From Marthasterias glacialis (taxonomy: Eukaryota > Echinodermata > Asteroidea > Forcipulatida > Asteriidae), in assembly GCA_911728455.2 (NCBI GenBank), contig OU452231.1, positions 1,121,001 through 1,185,000 of the forward strand: 64,000 bases of DNA, given 5' to 3'. Below, piece by piece: positions 50,191-61,089 of the stretch. The notes under the pieces are model-generated. The model ran no database searches. It was not told where the DNA came from and saw only the letters and a list, made by a program, of their open reading frames with translations. The stretch's first letter is position 1. Each line of letters begins with the position of its first letter. The position numbers were made by a program, and so were the translations under genes.

Positions 50191-50590
50191 CTTTAAAGGG
50201 TCTGTATACGTTTGGTAATGACTCTGAAAATTTATGGCAATAATAACTTACTTGGTAAGAAGTACAGCAGCTTAGGATAGTATAAATGCATTTTGAGAAA
50301 CGTTTCACTTCGAAGTACTGCAGTTATGGAAAAATATATCACTTCTTATCCCCAACAAATTGAATCTGAGAAGCGTTATGTCCGTAACGCTTCTCAGAAT
50401 GTGTATTCCAATGACGGATACTTCTTCTGCGTGAACACAACCGCTCCAGACTTTTTGCGTTATCTCAAAAACGCTGCCACCTTTTGAAATGAAATTTACA
50501 CAGGTTAGTTTTATGGTATATATCTACAATTATATAGCATTAAGGCAAATGTACGGTTCTAAAAACCAAAGGTGTACTTTTCCTTTAAAG
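50191..50590. mobile_element. MITE family C, long copy with central palindrome
   Basis: ctttaaagggtctgtatacg at the left and aaaggtgtacttttcctttaaag at the right are inverted repeats. In the centre 50366-50397 is a hairpin, ctgagaagcgtta and its complement with a 6-nt loop. An open frame inside (50293-50487) is not conserved as coding in the 22-kb copy. It sits 245 bp upstream of candidate exon C. Confidence 0.7.
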
Positions 50591-50835
50591 CCGTACATTT
50601 TTTTGATTTACTGATAACTTTATTTTGTTTTGTTGTCTGTTGCAAATAGGTTTTGTTTTTCAAGGTTTAAATAAAATATGTAATCAGAAATGAGGATTAT
50701 CCCATGCCATGTTTTTAATAATGAACCCGTTCTGTTTTTACTCTCCAAGTTTAAGATTTGTCATCTGAGCAATTTAGTTTCTTTCTTCATTTGACACCAC
50801 AGACAATAATCAGATATATCTGTTTCTGTTTATAG

Positions 50836-50910
50836 AGTTCAGGTCTGCCCAAAAAAGAAGAAAGGTTCAAGAACTACGTCCGGTCAACATTTCACTTGTC
50901 GGATTCAAAG
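50836..50910 (+). CDS. Candidate exon C of the same gene
   Basis: A 75-nt segment (25 codons, phase 0 both ends) preceded by a pyrimidine-rich acceptor (tttctgtttatag) and followed by donor gtgagc at 50911. It begins S-S-G-L-P-K-K-E-E-R-F-K-N-Y-V and ends F-H-L-S-D-S-K. Mixed charged and aromatic residues (Phe, Tyr, Phe, His) and ordinary codon use make it the most protein-like segment of the set. It is the third symmetric exon in a row, and the intron after it is only 1610 bp. The family is not recognised. A short, conserved, mostly helical C-terminal region would fit, but this is inference. Confidence 0.6.
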
Positions 50911-51739
50911 GTGAGCTCTGTTCATTGCAGTAAAGACTCTAACAAAAATAGCACAAAGTTAATCTCTTTAACAAACTGTGTTAAATTCCCCCCACAAGCT
51001 TTAACTTTTATTATAAATTTCTTTTGAGTGGGCAGAATGAATCCTGATGTTAGGGGGGAAGTTCAAGTGTGTGTGTAGGTTGGAATGTCCGCTATGAATT
51101 TTATCAATGAAAATAATTGTCATCTTTGAAGATCAATCTAAAAATTATGGCTCAATTAAAAGAAGAAAAAAAAAACGAATGGTTGTTGTTATCGCCGTTG
51201 ATAGGATTGCGTGGGATCAACCTTGTACCCAAGAGCGTCAACACTTGAGAAAGGTCATTTACACCCCCAAATCATTAGAAATTTCAAATTAATTCCGTTC
51301 TTCATTTCTGTATTAAAATCTTTTAAGTGTAACAATATTGCTTGAAAGGCCTGATGAATCATGATTATGTGGGAGAGTGTTTGAAGTGCCGCTCTCTACA
51401 TCGACTTGAATTATATGAGGAACTATGAGACGAAGTTTGATTACTTTTTAAATGGAGAAGCATAAATCAAGACACGTTGGAGGTTCTTGACATCCTTTGC
51501 GGAAGGTTGAAGATTGAAGACAAAACGAGGGTCAATACTATCCCCTACACACACAGTTCACAACATTTGATGCCGTAAAATCTTCGTCACTTGGCCCTCT
51601 GGCTGGACTACAATTTCATTTTGGTCAGAGCAGTAATGTTCTTGTTACAAAACACTTCAATTAGAATATTAACATGTTTGTAGGAAACATTAATAAATGT
51701 CATCAAGGCCAAGAACAAGCAGCCAAGCACACACGTTTG

Positions 51740-51870
51740 CCAAAACAGGTTACCAGCCAAAATATCATGTGACGTAGATTGTTTGATACTGGTTCCCTGC
51801 TAACTTTTGCTTAGAAGAAATATTTGCTCTGGCCACTATTGTCTGCTTACTGGCTAGATAAACATTGCGA
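51740..51870. repeat. 'accagcc/gctaagca' element fragment
   Basis: ggttaccagccaaaatatca, ctggttccctgctaactttt and tgcttactggctagat, in the order seen at 42.35 kb. Lies in the intron between exons C and D. Confidence 0.4.
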
Positions 51871-52520
51871 TTTATCTGAGGTGATGGTCTACAACCGTCT
51901 CGGTGATTTGCCAGACCTGCTTTTGATAATCACAAAGTAAAAGATGTAAATCATGAAAGGGAGGATGCTCGTTAACTTGCTTGTTAACTTACTTGTTACA
52001 AGTTGTGTTGGAAAAGTTGTGTCCTTCTGTTTTTCACTGCATTTCAACCGTGCAGTGTTCGCAGCCTGTTTTCAGGTGATCTATTTGTCAAGTTTAGAAA
52101 AATGGGTGTATTATCAATATTTTTAAAGATATTAGGGGGTTGTTATATTTTGGTTTTGGGAGGATTTCATTCAATTCAAAATTGTTCGGTAAAGTAGTGT
52201 TAAGCCTGATCAGGTTTTTTGTTATAAATTCCAATGAATAAAGCTTTAATCTCGTCATTTGCATACATCTCATGACAAGCAAAGCAAAAGAAACCTAAGA
52301 TCAAACTCAAACTCTATATTTTCTTAGATATCTGCAATTCAGAAGCACACATTTCTCATGGCAATTGGTACTACTACTTTATACTAAGTAAGCCTAGAGT
52401 AAGACTAAAGTTTGATTTAGATTTGATTTAGTTCAATTTGTTGATGTAGTTTATCAGGTAGTCAGCGACAAACGACAACATGCCTTAATAACATTGTCTC
52501 TCTTGATTTGTTCCTTCCAG

Positions 52521-52568
52521 AAACTGAGTGAAGTATGGGGCTGGTACAGAGCCTCATTGCAGAAATGA
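52521..52568 (+). CDS. Candidate terminal coding exon D with stop codon
   Basis: A strong acceptor (ttgatttgttccttccag) ends at 52520. Reading on in phase 0, as exon C requires, gives K-L-S-E-V-W-G-W-Y-R-A-S-L-Q-K and then TGA at 52566-52568. The Trp-Gly-Trp-Tyr cluster is unlike translated random AT-rich DNA. Joined to exon C it makes a continuous hydrophilic-to-aromatic C terminus. The sequence beyond is non-coding in all frames and contains a C14 run at 52583-52596. If this is right, the gene ends here and the rest is 3' UTR. A poison or alternative terminal exon is also possible. Confidence 0.55.
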   Translation, partial: KLSEVWGWYRASLQK

Positions 52569-53365
52569 ATCAGCCCTCTGTACCCCCCCCCCCCCCTAAT
52601 ACACCTGGCTGCTCTACAGAATCCAGTCACACTCACCCTTAGTCATACCTGAAGATTTCCTCTCTGTCACAATCCCTTGCCCCCTTCCCTCCTCAGATCA
52701 GAAGACATTCATTTCTTGATGTGTTCTTCAACTCCTTGAAGACATTCTTGACAAGCGAAGGGTACATTTATGTTTTCCTGAACAAAATACAAAGGAGCTT
52801 TTAGTTCATTTCTTGCCCTTTATTGTATTCATTATTTGCAACAGTCAAAAAGAAAATCAGGTTATTTTGTTTTGTCTTTTGGGGAAGTATTACAAAACTT
52901 TGTATTCCTTTTTTTTTTATTTCTGTATTTGAAAATAGTAAGTTGAATTGAAAAGGTGAAGAATTCAAGAGTTGTTTCCATGGAGACTGAGTTTGTCTGA
53001 ATTAATTCATTTGGCAAGACACAATTCAGTGTAATGGTTTGTTGCATCAGATGGGATAGGGTATAAGTTTATCATGCCCAATTAGCTCATTTATTAAAGC
53101 ATATTTGATTGTAGCATATGCATGAAAATATTGTATAATATTGGTTTTGGGGCGTCCTTAATTCTATGCGGATGATATCAATAGATTGCTCATGGAGTTT
53201 ATTACTGCGTAACTGGGTTGAGAAAGCCCAATGTGCCAAATCATTGTTTTAAATCATGATAACTATTAACATTCATGAATATGCAAATGTTATGTTATAT
53301 GTTGAGTACTTTCAATGATGAAATACCTTGATTATCAGAACATAATTATTTTCTCTTGAAATAAA
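52569..53365 (+). other. Likely 3' UTR of the short-exon gene
   Basis: AT-rich non-coding DNA directly after the TGA at 52568. It contains a C14 run, pyrimidine-rich stretches and no convincing ORF. Its end is set by the AATAAA at 53360; an ATTAAA at 53093-53098 could give a shorter form. No transcript evidence. Confidence 0.35.
53360..53365 (+). terminator. Candidate polyadenylation signal
   Basis: AATAAA about 790 nt after the proposed stop codon, followed within 35 nt by T/G-rich sequence (gttttgcataaatgttgtgc). It is plausible as the 3' end of the transcript, but hexamers of this kind are frequent in AT-rich DNA. The alternative ATTAAA at 53093 lies 267 bp upstream. Confidence 0.3.
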
Positions 53366-53490
53366 AGTTCATAGTTTTGCATAAATGTTGTGCTAATATT
53401 TATTGTGAATTATTTCAGTGGTTTTTTAAAGTGAGTTGCTCTTTTAAAGTTAGATTGTCTGCGATGGAAATATAATTTCATATTTCTACA

Positions 53491-53957
53491 CCGATCTTAC
53501 CCCTAAATATTTCTTCATCAGCACCAGTGGTTTAACAACTATTGTGCTTTCCTTGTCACTTTGTAGTCATAGTCCTGGTTACGGTGGCCTGCAAAGGACA
53601 TGATAGAACCAACATGGTTATGGTGGCCTGTAAAGGACATGGTAATACTAACAGCCAACGGAAAAACTTCATAACTATTCCCCTCAAATATTTCTTCATC
53701 AGCACTGGTGGTGTAACAACTCTTATGATTTCCTTGTCACTTTGTAATCATAGTCCTGGTTACGGTGGCCTGCAAAGGACATGATAGAACCAAAATGGTT
53801 ATGGTGGCCTGTAAAGGACATGGTAATACCAAAATCTAAAGGGAAAACTTCATATATTCCCCCAAATATTCCTTCATCAGGAGTAACAACTCTTATGATT
53901 TTCTTTTCACTTTGTATACATAGTCCTAGTTATGGTGGCCTGTAAAGGACATGATAG
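53491..53957. repeat. Tandem triplication, about 180 bp per unit
   Basis: The motif 'cttcatca' at 53513, 53694 and 53872 gives periods of 181 and 178 bp. Each unit holds 'catagtcctggttacggtgg', 'cctgcaaaggacatgataga' and, in units 1 and 2, an internal second 'tggtggcctgtaaaggacat'. The third unit is shortened. Lies just beyond the proposed poly(A) signal. Confidence 0.85.
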
Positions 53958-54599
53958 AGACTGATATCCTCAGGATGAGACATGTCAATGAGATATTCAA
54001 GGATGCCCTCATCGGTGGCAGGCAATCAGTGACTGTCAATCATTGATCTGTCTATTTTGACATATGAGTTGGATGTTATCAAGACCAGACTGTCAGATTG
54101 CATTAATAGTGGGATACTAATTTAATTACCTGGTGAAAAAAAATGCTAGTTGTTATTAATTTTTTTGATGTGGTTTTTCTCCAAAGTGTAATTCACGGTC
54201 ATCCTGAATGCGGTCAGAGTGAACCTGACTGAGCACGTACGCTATGTCTCCTTCATTGGAACACACGCAATGCCCCCATAAATACTCAGGATAAGAGATG
54301 TCACGAAGGGATTCGGGGATGGCCTCATGCTCCTGTAAATGATAGGTCCAAGAAGCCACTCTTGTGGGTCACGATGGGCTTACAAACGCCGGCTTTCGGG
54401 GTCTTTGGAACAATGCTACCCCAACAAGTGTTCCTCGTTCTAGTCATACCCCACAAGAAATCTTGAGAAAAGGGAGAGAATAACGATGGCAGGACCCCGT
54501 CACTTCCATATTTAAGTTGGGGTGTATGTGTGTATTGGGCTTCACGAGTACGCGAGTTTAAAATCCGATGTTTGAAAACAGTGAATTGTGTAGGGTTTT

Positions 54600-54662
54600 T
54601 TTTCCTCACTATTTTCTGGTAACTCCGATGACTGGTTGAGTTTAAACTATCACAGGTTTATT
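54600..54662. repeat. MITE family C fragment (possible)
   Basis: taactccgatgactggttga and ttaaactatcacaggtttat resemble the sub-terminal part of family C ('gaaatttacacaggttag' near 50.5 kb). Short and diverged. Confidence 0.3.
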
Positions 54663-55196
54663 AATAATGTCATTGCCAGGTCACATAAAGTCAGAAAGTG
54701 CGGGTACTAGGCTGTGACAGTGAAGTTACCGATGTGTTTCGCGTGCTTTAAGATGTAGTACTATTGTAAAGAACCGTGAGAGACAGAATGGATGATGCAC
54801 GAAGCTTCTTGCAGACGAATCAGTTATTTATATCCCCCCCCCCCCTCACCCCTCTAAAGAAGAAAAGGCGCAGGAACAGTTTTTTACCGTACTAAAATTA
54901 CGTTCAATGGGTACATATTATAAGGTACTTGGATTATTAAAACCTTTTTTTTAACGGCAAAGCCTTTTGACCAGGCAACAGATGCTTGTTGCTTTACTTT
55001 ATGGATAAAGATGCAATCGTGCTTTTGGGCTTCAAATTGGCGGGGGTCGGTCCTAACAGACCCTGAGCCTAAATCCTTGTATTTGAAAAACCTTACCACA
55101 AGTAAACATCGTGGACCAGTTGGGCTGATTTTTATTCTAATGGTGGATAGAGACAAGTTTAATTCTTTGAAAAAACAAACAAACAAACAAACATGA

Positions 55197-57500
55197 TTAT
55201 TTATTTATTTACTTATTTATTTTTTTATTTGTTTGCAGTTTTATTTATACTGGGTAGCCTTCTCAGTATCACAACTGCTATTCCTTAAGAGACCAGTATA
55301 CAAACAATGAAAAGTAAAATAGTCAAAAAACAGAGCAGTTAAGAAAAACCATTAATCAAAAACAGAAAAATTAGTATAAAAAAATATATGTATATTAAAA
55401 AAAAACTTAGATGGATAAAAGTTGTAAAAAATTAAATAAAACATATCACTTTGCATGGTGTTTTTAGAGAAAATAAATGTTTGCTTTTTTATTATAGCGC
55501 ACATTTTTGACGTTGAACTGTTGTGAGTGGGTTGAGAAAGTGGAAACAGATTTTGTCCACGTTTTAGGAAATTTGTGTATCAGAATAGTGTTTGCATGTT
55601 ATTGCAAAATTACGCATTATTCCAAACACAGCCATGATGTTATATTATGAGGGATGTTTACTGAGCCAATAAACCAATGGGAAAATATTGGTTCTGATAA
55701 ATGTACATATCATCATCGCTCCTTCTCCATCAACTGGTTGTTGGGTACAAAAACGGGTATCCGAAGGAAGGTAACGCCCATGACATTGACTGAGCTGACC
55801 CCGAGTCCAAAACATCTGCCTCAGGCGCTGAGAGAGTTGACCTCCGGAGTATCTCCTCGGGGTACCTCCTTGGGGTTACCCCTCACCAGACTCCTGGAGG
55901 AGGAACCCCTTTTTTATCTCGACTCTCTTGAGACCGTTCTGCAGATGTCGTCACAATGGACTACAACTTGTCCAATAGTATACACCAGCACTTTGCCCTG
56001 TCTAGTATCTGTTCTCTCTGCCTTGGATTCGTCAGTTCTGTATGACAAATGAAATTGTCCTCCAGCTCAGGGTTGGAGTCGTCTAGTGCAATAGAGTATC
56101 GGTATATTAACAATCAACTTATATCTGTTGTGAATCACACTCTGTCTTCTTAGTGGCACAGACGTCCATGTGGTTTGAATAGCCCGGTTTTTTGTCAGCC
56201 TTTAATGTTGTGAAATATTAGTTACAGCCTCGCATCATTTATAATCTGATTTATTTGAATAACCCTGCAATAACTGCACGTATACTTTCCAGCTCAAGTC
56301 CTGGAAATGGTTTAACTTCATTTTGCGGTTTTTGCTTGCACCCCTAGTAGTTTTGCTACATTTCCTATACAGTCTTCGAGCGCAACCGTGCCTTTCCCCC
56401 TTTTTAGTTCTGCACGCTTTGAACTGGGTTGAGGTTTTGCAGACGGTTTTAGCGTGGAGGTAGGCATTTGCTGTTCGTAAACCACACACAGCGCAAAAGC
56501 AAAACAACTTCTAATGTTGATACATTGTATACCATTAATATAGTAAAATTTAAAGACATGGGTTTTCCAGAAAGTCAACTCCGATCAATAAAAAAAGAGA
56601 TGGGACGTCTGTTGTCCCCAATATTGGCATGCCAAATTTATGGCAGCATTGAGTATTGAAACTCCACAGGTAGGCCAGTAGCTTCAATAAACAGGGAGGA
56701 GATATTTCAGACTGTTATCTGACTTCAGACTTGTTTATGTCTGCCTTGTGGATAGCTGTTGTTTTCTTCAGATATACAGAAATCTTGCTCTTTGATCTAC
56801 TTTTCTATCTCTGAGGATACTGTTCTCATAAGCTCCTTGAAAATCTTCAACTCCAGGGGTTACCAAAAGGTGTAATTCATTTCAACATACCTCCTAGAAT
56901 GTGGGTCCTAGTTTTAGACCTTTTCGTCAGCAATGACTCTGAATCCTGAGTTGACGCCCAGATTAAATCGCAGATAAAAGCCGATGTAGGTCAGAATTTG
57001 GGGTTTTGTTCTATTCGGTTTCGACTTCATTTAGTGTATAATGAGTGAAGTGTGTCACTGTGTGGACAGATGAGGTGAGGTCAGGGGCATGTACTCTGTT
57101 GTAACACAATTGTAAGTTTATGTACAATTGATCCCAACGTTTTGACAGCTTTTCACCCAACCAAATTTGCATCCCATTTGCTGACTTTCCCAATTGCACT
57201 TAAAAAGCTGGTGATTAATATTTAGTGACCACAAACAGCCTAAAGGCGATTGTATTGAGTATCACTGCAAATTAAATGATCCAAATTTTCAGTCAAGCCA
57301 AGTCATAACGTGTGTGTGGGTTTTGTCTTTGGCGTGCTCCGAAGTGTTCTGTGTTGTGTCAAGATCAAAGTGTACAGGTTATTCATTGAGCAATTCCGGC
57401 CAAAGGTGCTAGTCGGAAACACGGCAAAACGCGCCCAGCAACCTTGTCGGCCCCTCTTAAAGTTTCCCACCAGTAGGCTTTGATCGCAGATATCCGAATT
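55197..57500. other. No gene recognised
   Basis: A T/A-rich tract near 55.2 kb is followed by unremarkable sequence. A 132-codon frame at 55654-56052 (+) is locally GC-richer but has no recognisable domain. No splice-bounded exon is convincing. Confidence 0.35.
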
Positions 57501-58794
57501 TGGGCACTGGATTGCCTCCCCCCACCCTCCCCCCCCCCTTACGTCGGAGGTTCAAGCTCAGCTGAAATAAGGCCGGTGCACAAGCCCGGGGTTAGCATAA
57601 GCTTGTCCTGTGCGTGAGTGGGGGGAAAGTTAAAGGGGGTAAATGTGGCAGTCAGGCCCGCTGGGTACTCCGTGACCCGGTCGTTTGTCTGAAACGCAAA
57701 CCCACAGCCCCCACACCGGAAGTAAATCCACCTGCCCGTTTAAGCTTGCAGCTCGATTCCGAGGTACACGTCGGTTACCTGAAATTAGTACGATTCCGGA
57801 GGCTGATATCTTACATGATTACCTGGAGGTGAAATATGCAATTCCTGTGTTTCCCCACTAATGCAGAGCAGACATTAAATCAACATATTTTGTCATGCTA
57901 CCATTCTGGGACAACTTTTTCATCTGGGAGCTAATGAGGTTTTTCCTCAAAAAATGTTAACTTGACTTCAATCGTTTCACTGGTGGATTGTGTATTAAAT
58001 GGTAAGACTATAGAACGAGGTCGTTCCTTTTTCTTTTATTTCGAGATGGCCACCACTATTAGAAACTTGTCAGTTTTAGTGTTTATGAATTTGCTTTCTT
58101 TGTTGGCTAAAGGCAATCTTACACGATTTGTTGCTCATATAGGCTGGCTGGACGAAATGCACGAGCTTGCTTTTTGAACAAGTTAGTGATACAGGCTGGC
58201 GAGATACGTGCACATGTGCTAGCTAATAACTATTTTGAATTGAAAGGTTTTTGTGGTTTTGGGCCGAGTAACCTGTGTGTTGGCTTGTCAGATGGCTTGT
58301 TAGGTCTGAGAGGTGTGGGGGAGTGGGTCAAAGGACTAGGGGAGGCTTGTTAGCGGGCATGCTTTCCGGCAGGGTGAACTGCCCCGGGCTGGTTTGTTGG
58401 CTGGATGACCTGGATTCTGACTGGTTATAAATATATCGGAGTGACTTGTGGGAATGATTGTTTTGCTTTAATTACTTCAAAAAAGCTTTTACGTATAATT
58501 GTTTAATTGTCTGATCGGCTTTGTTTAGCCTGTTTACTTTGTTCTAGATGTTAGGATGTTTCATTGTTTTGCTGTTCCTTTTAGTGCTCATTATTAAGTT
58601 GATAAACAAAAGAGCTGATATCAATCTAGACAACATGCAACTGTCTGTCAATGTCAATCGTGCAATGACTGTAATAATTGTCAGTTAACGCCCACCCCTT
58701 ACTCAACTTACAAATAGGACTCGTTGATCACTATTGCGTACTTCACATTTTTATATTGACACCGTGGCGCCTGCTGTCGGCCCAGCCTCCGTTT

Positions 58795-58796
<2 letters not shown>

Positions 58797-58882
<86 letters not shown>
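58797..58882. repeat. (TC)43 dinucleotide microsatellite
   Basis: 86 bp of uninterrupted tc/ct. Two open frames through it are artefacts of the dinucleotide repeat. Confidence 0.98.
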
Positions 58883-58887
<5 letters not shown>

Positions 58888-59429
58888 TTGAAAGAAATTG
58901 CCATCAGACGGTTTGAAATGCTACTTACTATTTTTGTGGTTCAGCGAAATGATCATAACTGGGAATCAAAAGTTACGTGATTATCGTCCATACAATCCGT
59001 CTTGGTGGTGCGGCTCTATACTTGCGGGCTCCTACATTGTTAATTAAAATCCCCATTGTGTGGAACTGCCTAACTGATCAGAACCAAGATGTGACATATA
59101 ATTCGGTCACAAACTCCATCATGTAGCGCCCTACCCGTCTGGGCAGTTCTTTGGGGCCCGTGTGGGTAAAATTGCCGTCGTCAGAATGTCGGCATTTCGG
59201 CGGTTCTTGCCTTGTGCCGATTTGATTTAGATCAGAGGAACGGAATACTTGACATTCTTTGGAGAATCTTTGTGTGAAGTTTACCACAGTCAAGTTCACA
59301 GAAATTCGTCAATGAACATAACATGTGGGTAATAAAACTGGCACCCCCATTTGTTGATGTTGTTATTAGTATTATTTTGCAATATCACAACGCGAAAAAC
59401 AGAGATCTCATTTTCTTTTGTGTCGGTAA

Positions 59430-59790
59430 AATTCTCCTGTCCCTAGCCTTAGATCTTGGGAGTCTTTTACAGGATCCTCCCTGTTCCCAAGAGCTTTGTC
59501 TTTGCAATAGATCTACCCTCACAGTAGTGTTATTCTCATCAAGACATTATCTCCAGTGCCTTCGGAATGGTGCCAAGTGCTGCAACTGCAACATGGACAC
59601 CCTTCACACTGCCACGTCTCACTCAGTTCTTTGGCCAAGTCCTGGTGTATACTTCCGGGTCCTTTTTCTCCTTTTTAAAGCTACCCTTAAATCATCCGAT
59701 GTCAATGAGATGGAGTATACCTTCTTAATCTTGTCCAACACAATAACATCCGGACGTCTATGGTCTGTAAAATTTCATTCTGGATGTTGA
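59430..59790 (-). pseudogene. Non-LTR retrotransposon C-terminal remnant
   Basis: The minus strand shows R-P-D-V-I-V-L-D-K (about 59.74 kb), then K-Y-T-P-G-L-G-Q-R-T-E or, in another frame, L-A-K-E-L-S-E-T-W-Q-C (about 59.63 kb), and V-A-V-A-A-L-G-T-I-P-K-A-L-E (about 59.58 kb). This is the order of the conserved C-terminal blocks 'RPDIIVLDK', 'YxxLAxELxxxW' and 'VIGALGTIPKxL' of R2/R4-like LINEs. It is frameshifted and has stops. It may belong to the same type as the 29-kb RT remnant, which lacks this part. Confidence 0.7.
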
Positions 59791-59834
59791 AGCCCCCAGA
59801 GGATCTTGACCTGGCATTTCTCTATAATCTTCTA

Positions 59835-59960
59835 TTATAATAACAATAATAATAATAATAGTTATTACTATTATTTTTTTTAATTAAAAACACACATAGT
59901 TGGCATCCACTACAGGCTGAGACAACCAGTTTACAATAAAATGGGTGGAAAGTAAAAAAT
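59835..59960. repeat. (AAT)n tract with retroposon-like flank
   Basis: aataacaataataataataa followed by ttggcatccactacaggctg. An AAT-tailed retroposon end is likely, since SINE family 2 has the same tail; no head is visible. Confidence 0.35.
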
Positions 59961-60615
59961 AATACGGTTTACTAACAGTTTTGTTCGTGCATCGTATCTT
60001 TGATTTTTTTCTCAAGAGGTGAACAGACAGAGAAAGATGTTGGGAGATGACTGTTTATGCTACTGTGGCATCCTGCGCCACGTGCAAACCACATTATCAA
60101 TGCAGGGCAAGATGGTCGACATTTCGAGTACATCTGTAGTTTCGTCCACGAGCATCGTCAAGTGGAGAAACTGGGTCCGCCACAAAGTAATATTCACGCT
60201 AGTAAAGTATTTATAGATCATGCGGGGGGATACTCGACCCTAGCGATGTTCGCACTTCTTTCCTTTCAAGAACGTTTCCTGATTTTCTGATGGCTGTCGG
60301 GGAGGGTTTTCTTGACATTTCATTTAAATGGATATCGCTGGAGTTAATTTATCACTTTCTTGTTATTCATCCACCCTCCTGAACCCTAGTCTATGAAATC
60401 CGTCAAAGTCAGAGGCAAGATATTTCTGGATGAAGATCTAACCTATCATTAAAAAGCATTCCGTGGTACCTTATCAGAACGGGGGTCAAGCAATGCCACT
60501 CAGCCCGGGGGAGGTTGGGTGTGTCGAAAAGTACAGGTGGGGCCGGTAATCGATTTTAGTTAGGCCTACCCCCATCGCCAAAAATTATTTTATCCATCAT
60601 AGCTTAATAAGTCGA

Positions 60616-61088
60616 GTCAATGTGATGGGGTGTCAGACAATAATGATCATTACGCAAAGGCTATTATTAGTCTGGTCATTGCTGAATTTGCTAAAAAGCA
60701 CCGTATACGCCCCTTCTATTGTCACTCATCTCTATACTTGTGCCCAGCCTTCTCATGTGTTTCGGGAAATATATGGGCGTCGACTGCAAGTTGGGCATGT
60801 AAATGTCGCACACACGTCCCCTTACATCCCCCCGATGGGATGAACATGGCTACCCCCAGAGGGGAGAGTCGTGATGTTTTCTCCTTGCACGCGATTCCTG
60901 ATCAGGAGTCTGTGTATGCAGCGCATGTTGTACACCTAGGAAGCAAGCCTGATCCCCTTGATCAGCTGACATGTTCTAAGTTGCTGCAAGTGGAAGCCAC
61001 ACCTAGGGAAAAAAAACCTTCCAAAAGGAGGTTAAATTCGATATGGTCGCTGTTTACGGAGGAAACCACGCCTGCATCTGGTCGATGA
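60616..61088 (+). other. Open frame of unknown status (152 codons)
   Basis: The C-terminal 80 residues, from M-N-M-A-T-P-R-G-E-S to T-T-P-A-S-G-R-stop, are hydrophilic and mixed in composition, and the local GC is higher than in the flanks. There is a possible acceptor (ggctacccccag) inside. I do not recognise a domain, and its phase does not fit exon D of the upstream gene, which already ends in a stop. Coding exon of another gene, dead transposon or chance are all open. Confidence 0.2.
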
Positions 61089-61089
61089 T

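Larger units (their letters stand above)
19035..50835 (+). other. Large intron (about 31.8 kb) of the short-exon gene
   Basis: Bounded by the donor gtaagt at 19035 and the acceptor tttatag ending at 50835. It is filled with repeats: a 21-bp minisatellite, SINEs, LINE remnants, MITEs and three more minisatellites, each listed separately. I searched it for further phase-0 exons with good splice sites and found none I would defend, but exons of 20-60 nt can be missed by eye. Confidence 0.45.

Noticed and set aside
55654-56052. 132-codon + frame
   Set aside because: No recognisable domain and no consistent splice sites; frame opens without ATG context. Left as unannotated sequence.
58678-58980. 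100-codon frame through the TC tract
   Set aside because: Its openness comes only from the (TC)n repeat.
60110-60170. Second hammerhead-like motif (cgaaac and cgaaatgtcga on minus)
   Set aside because: Core ttgacga instead of ctganga and no stem II; only the short cgaaatgtcga match to 44.5 kb remains.
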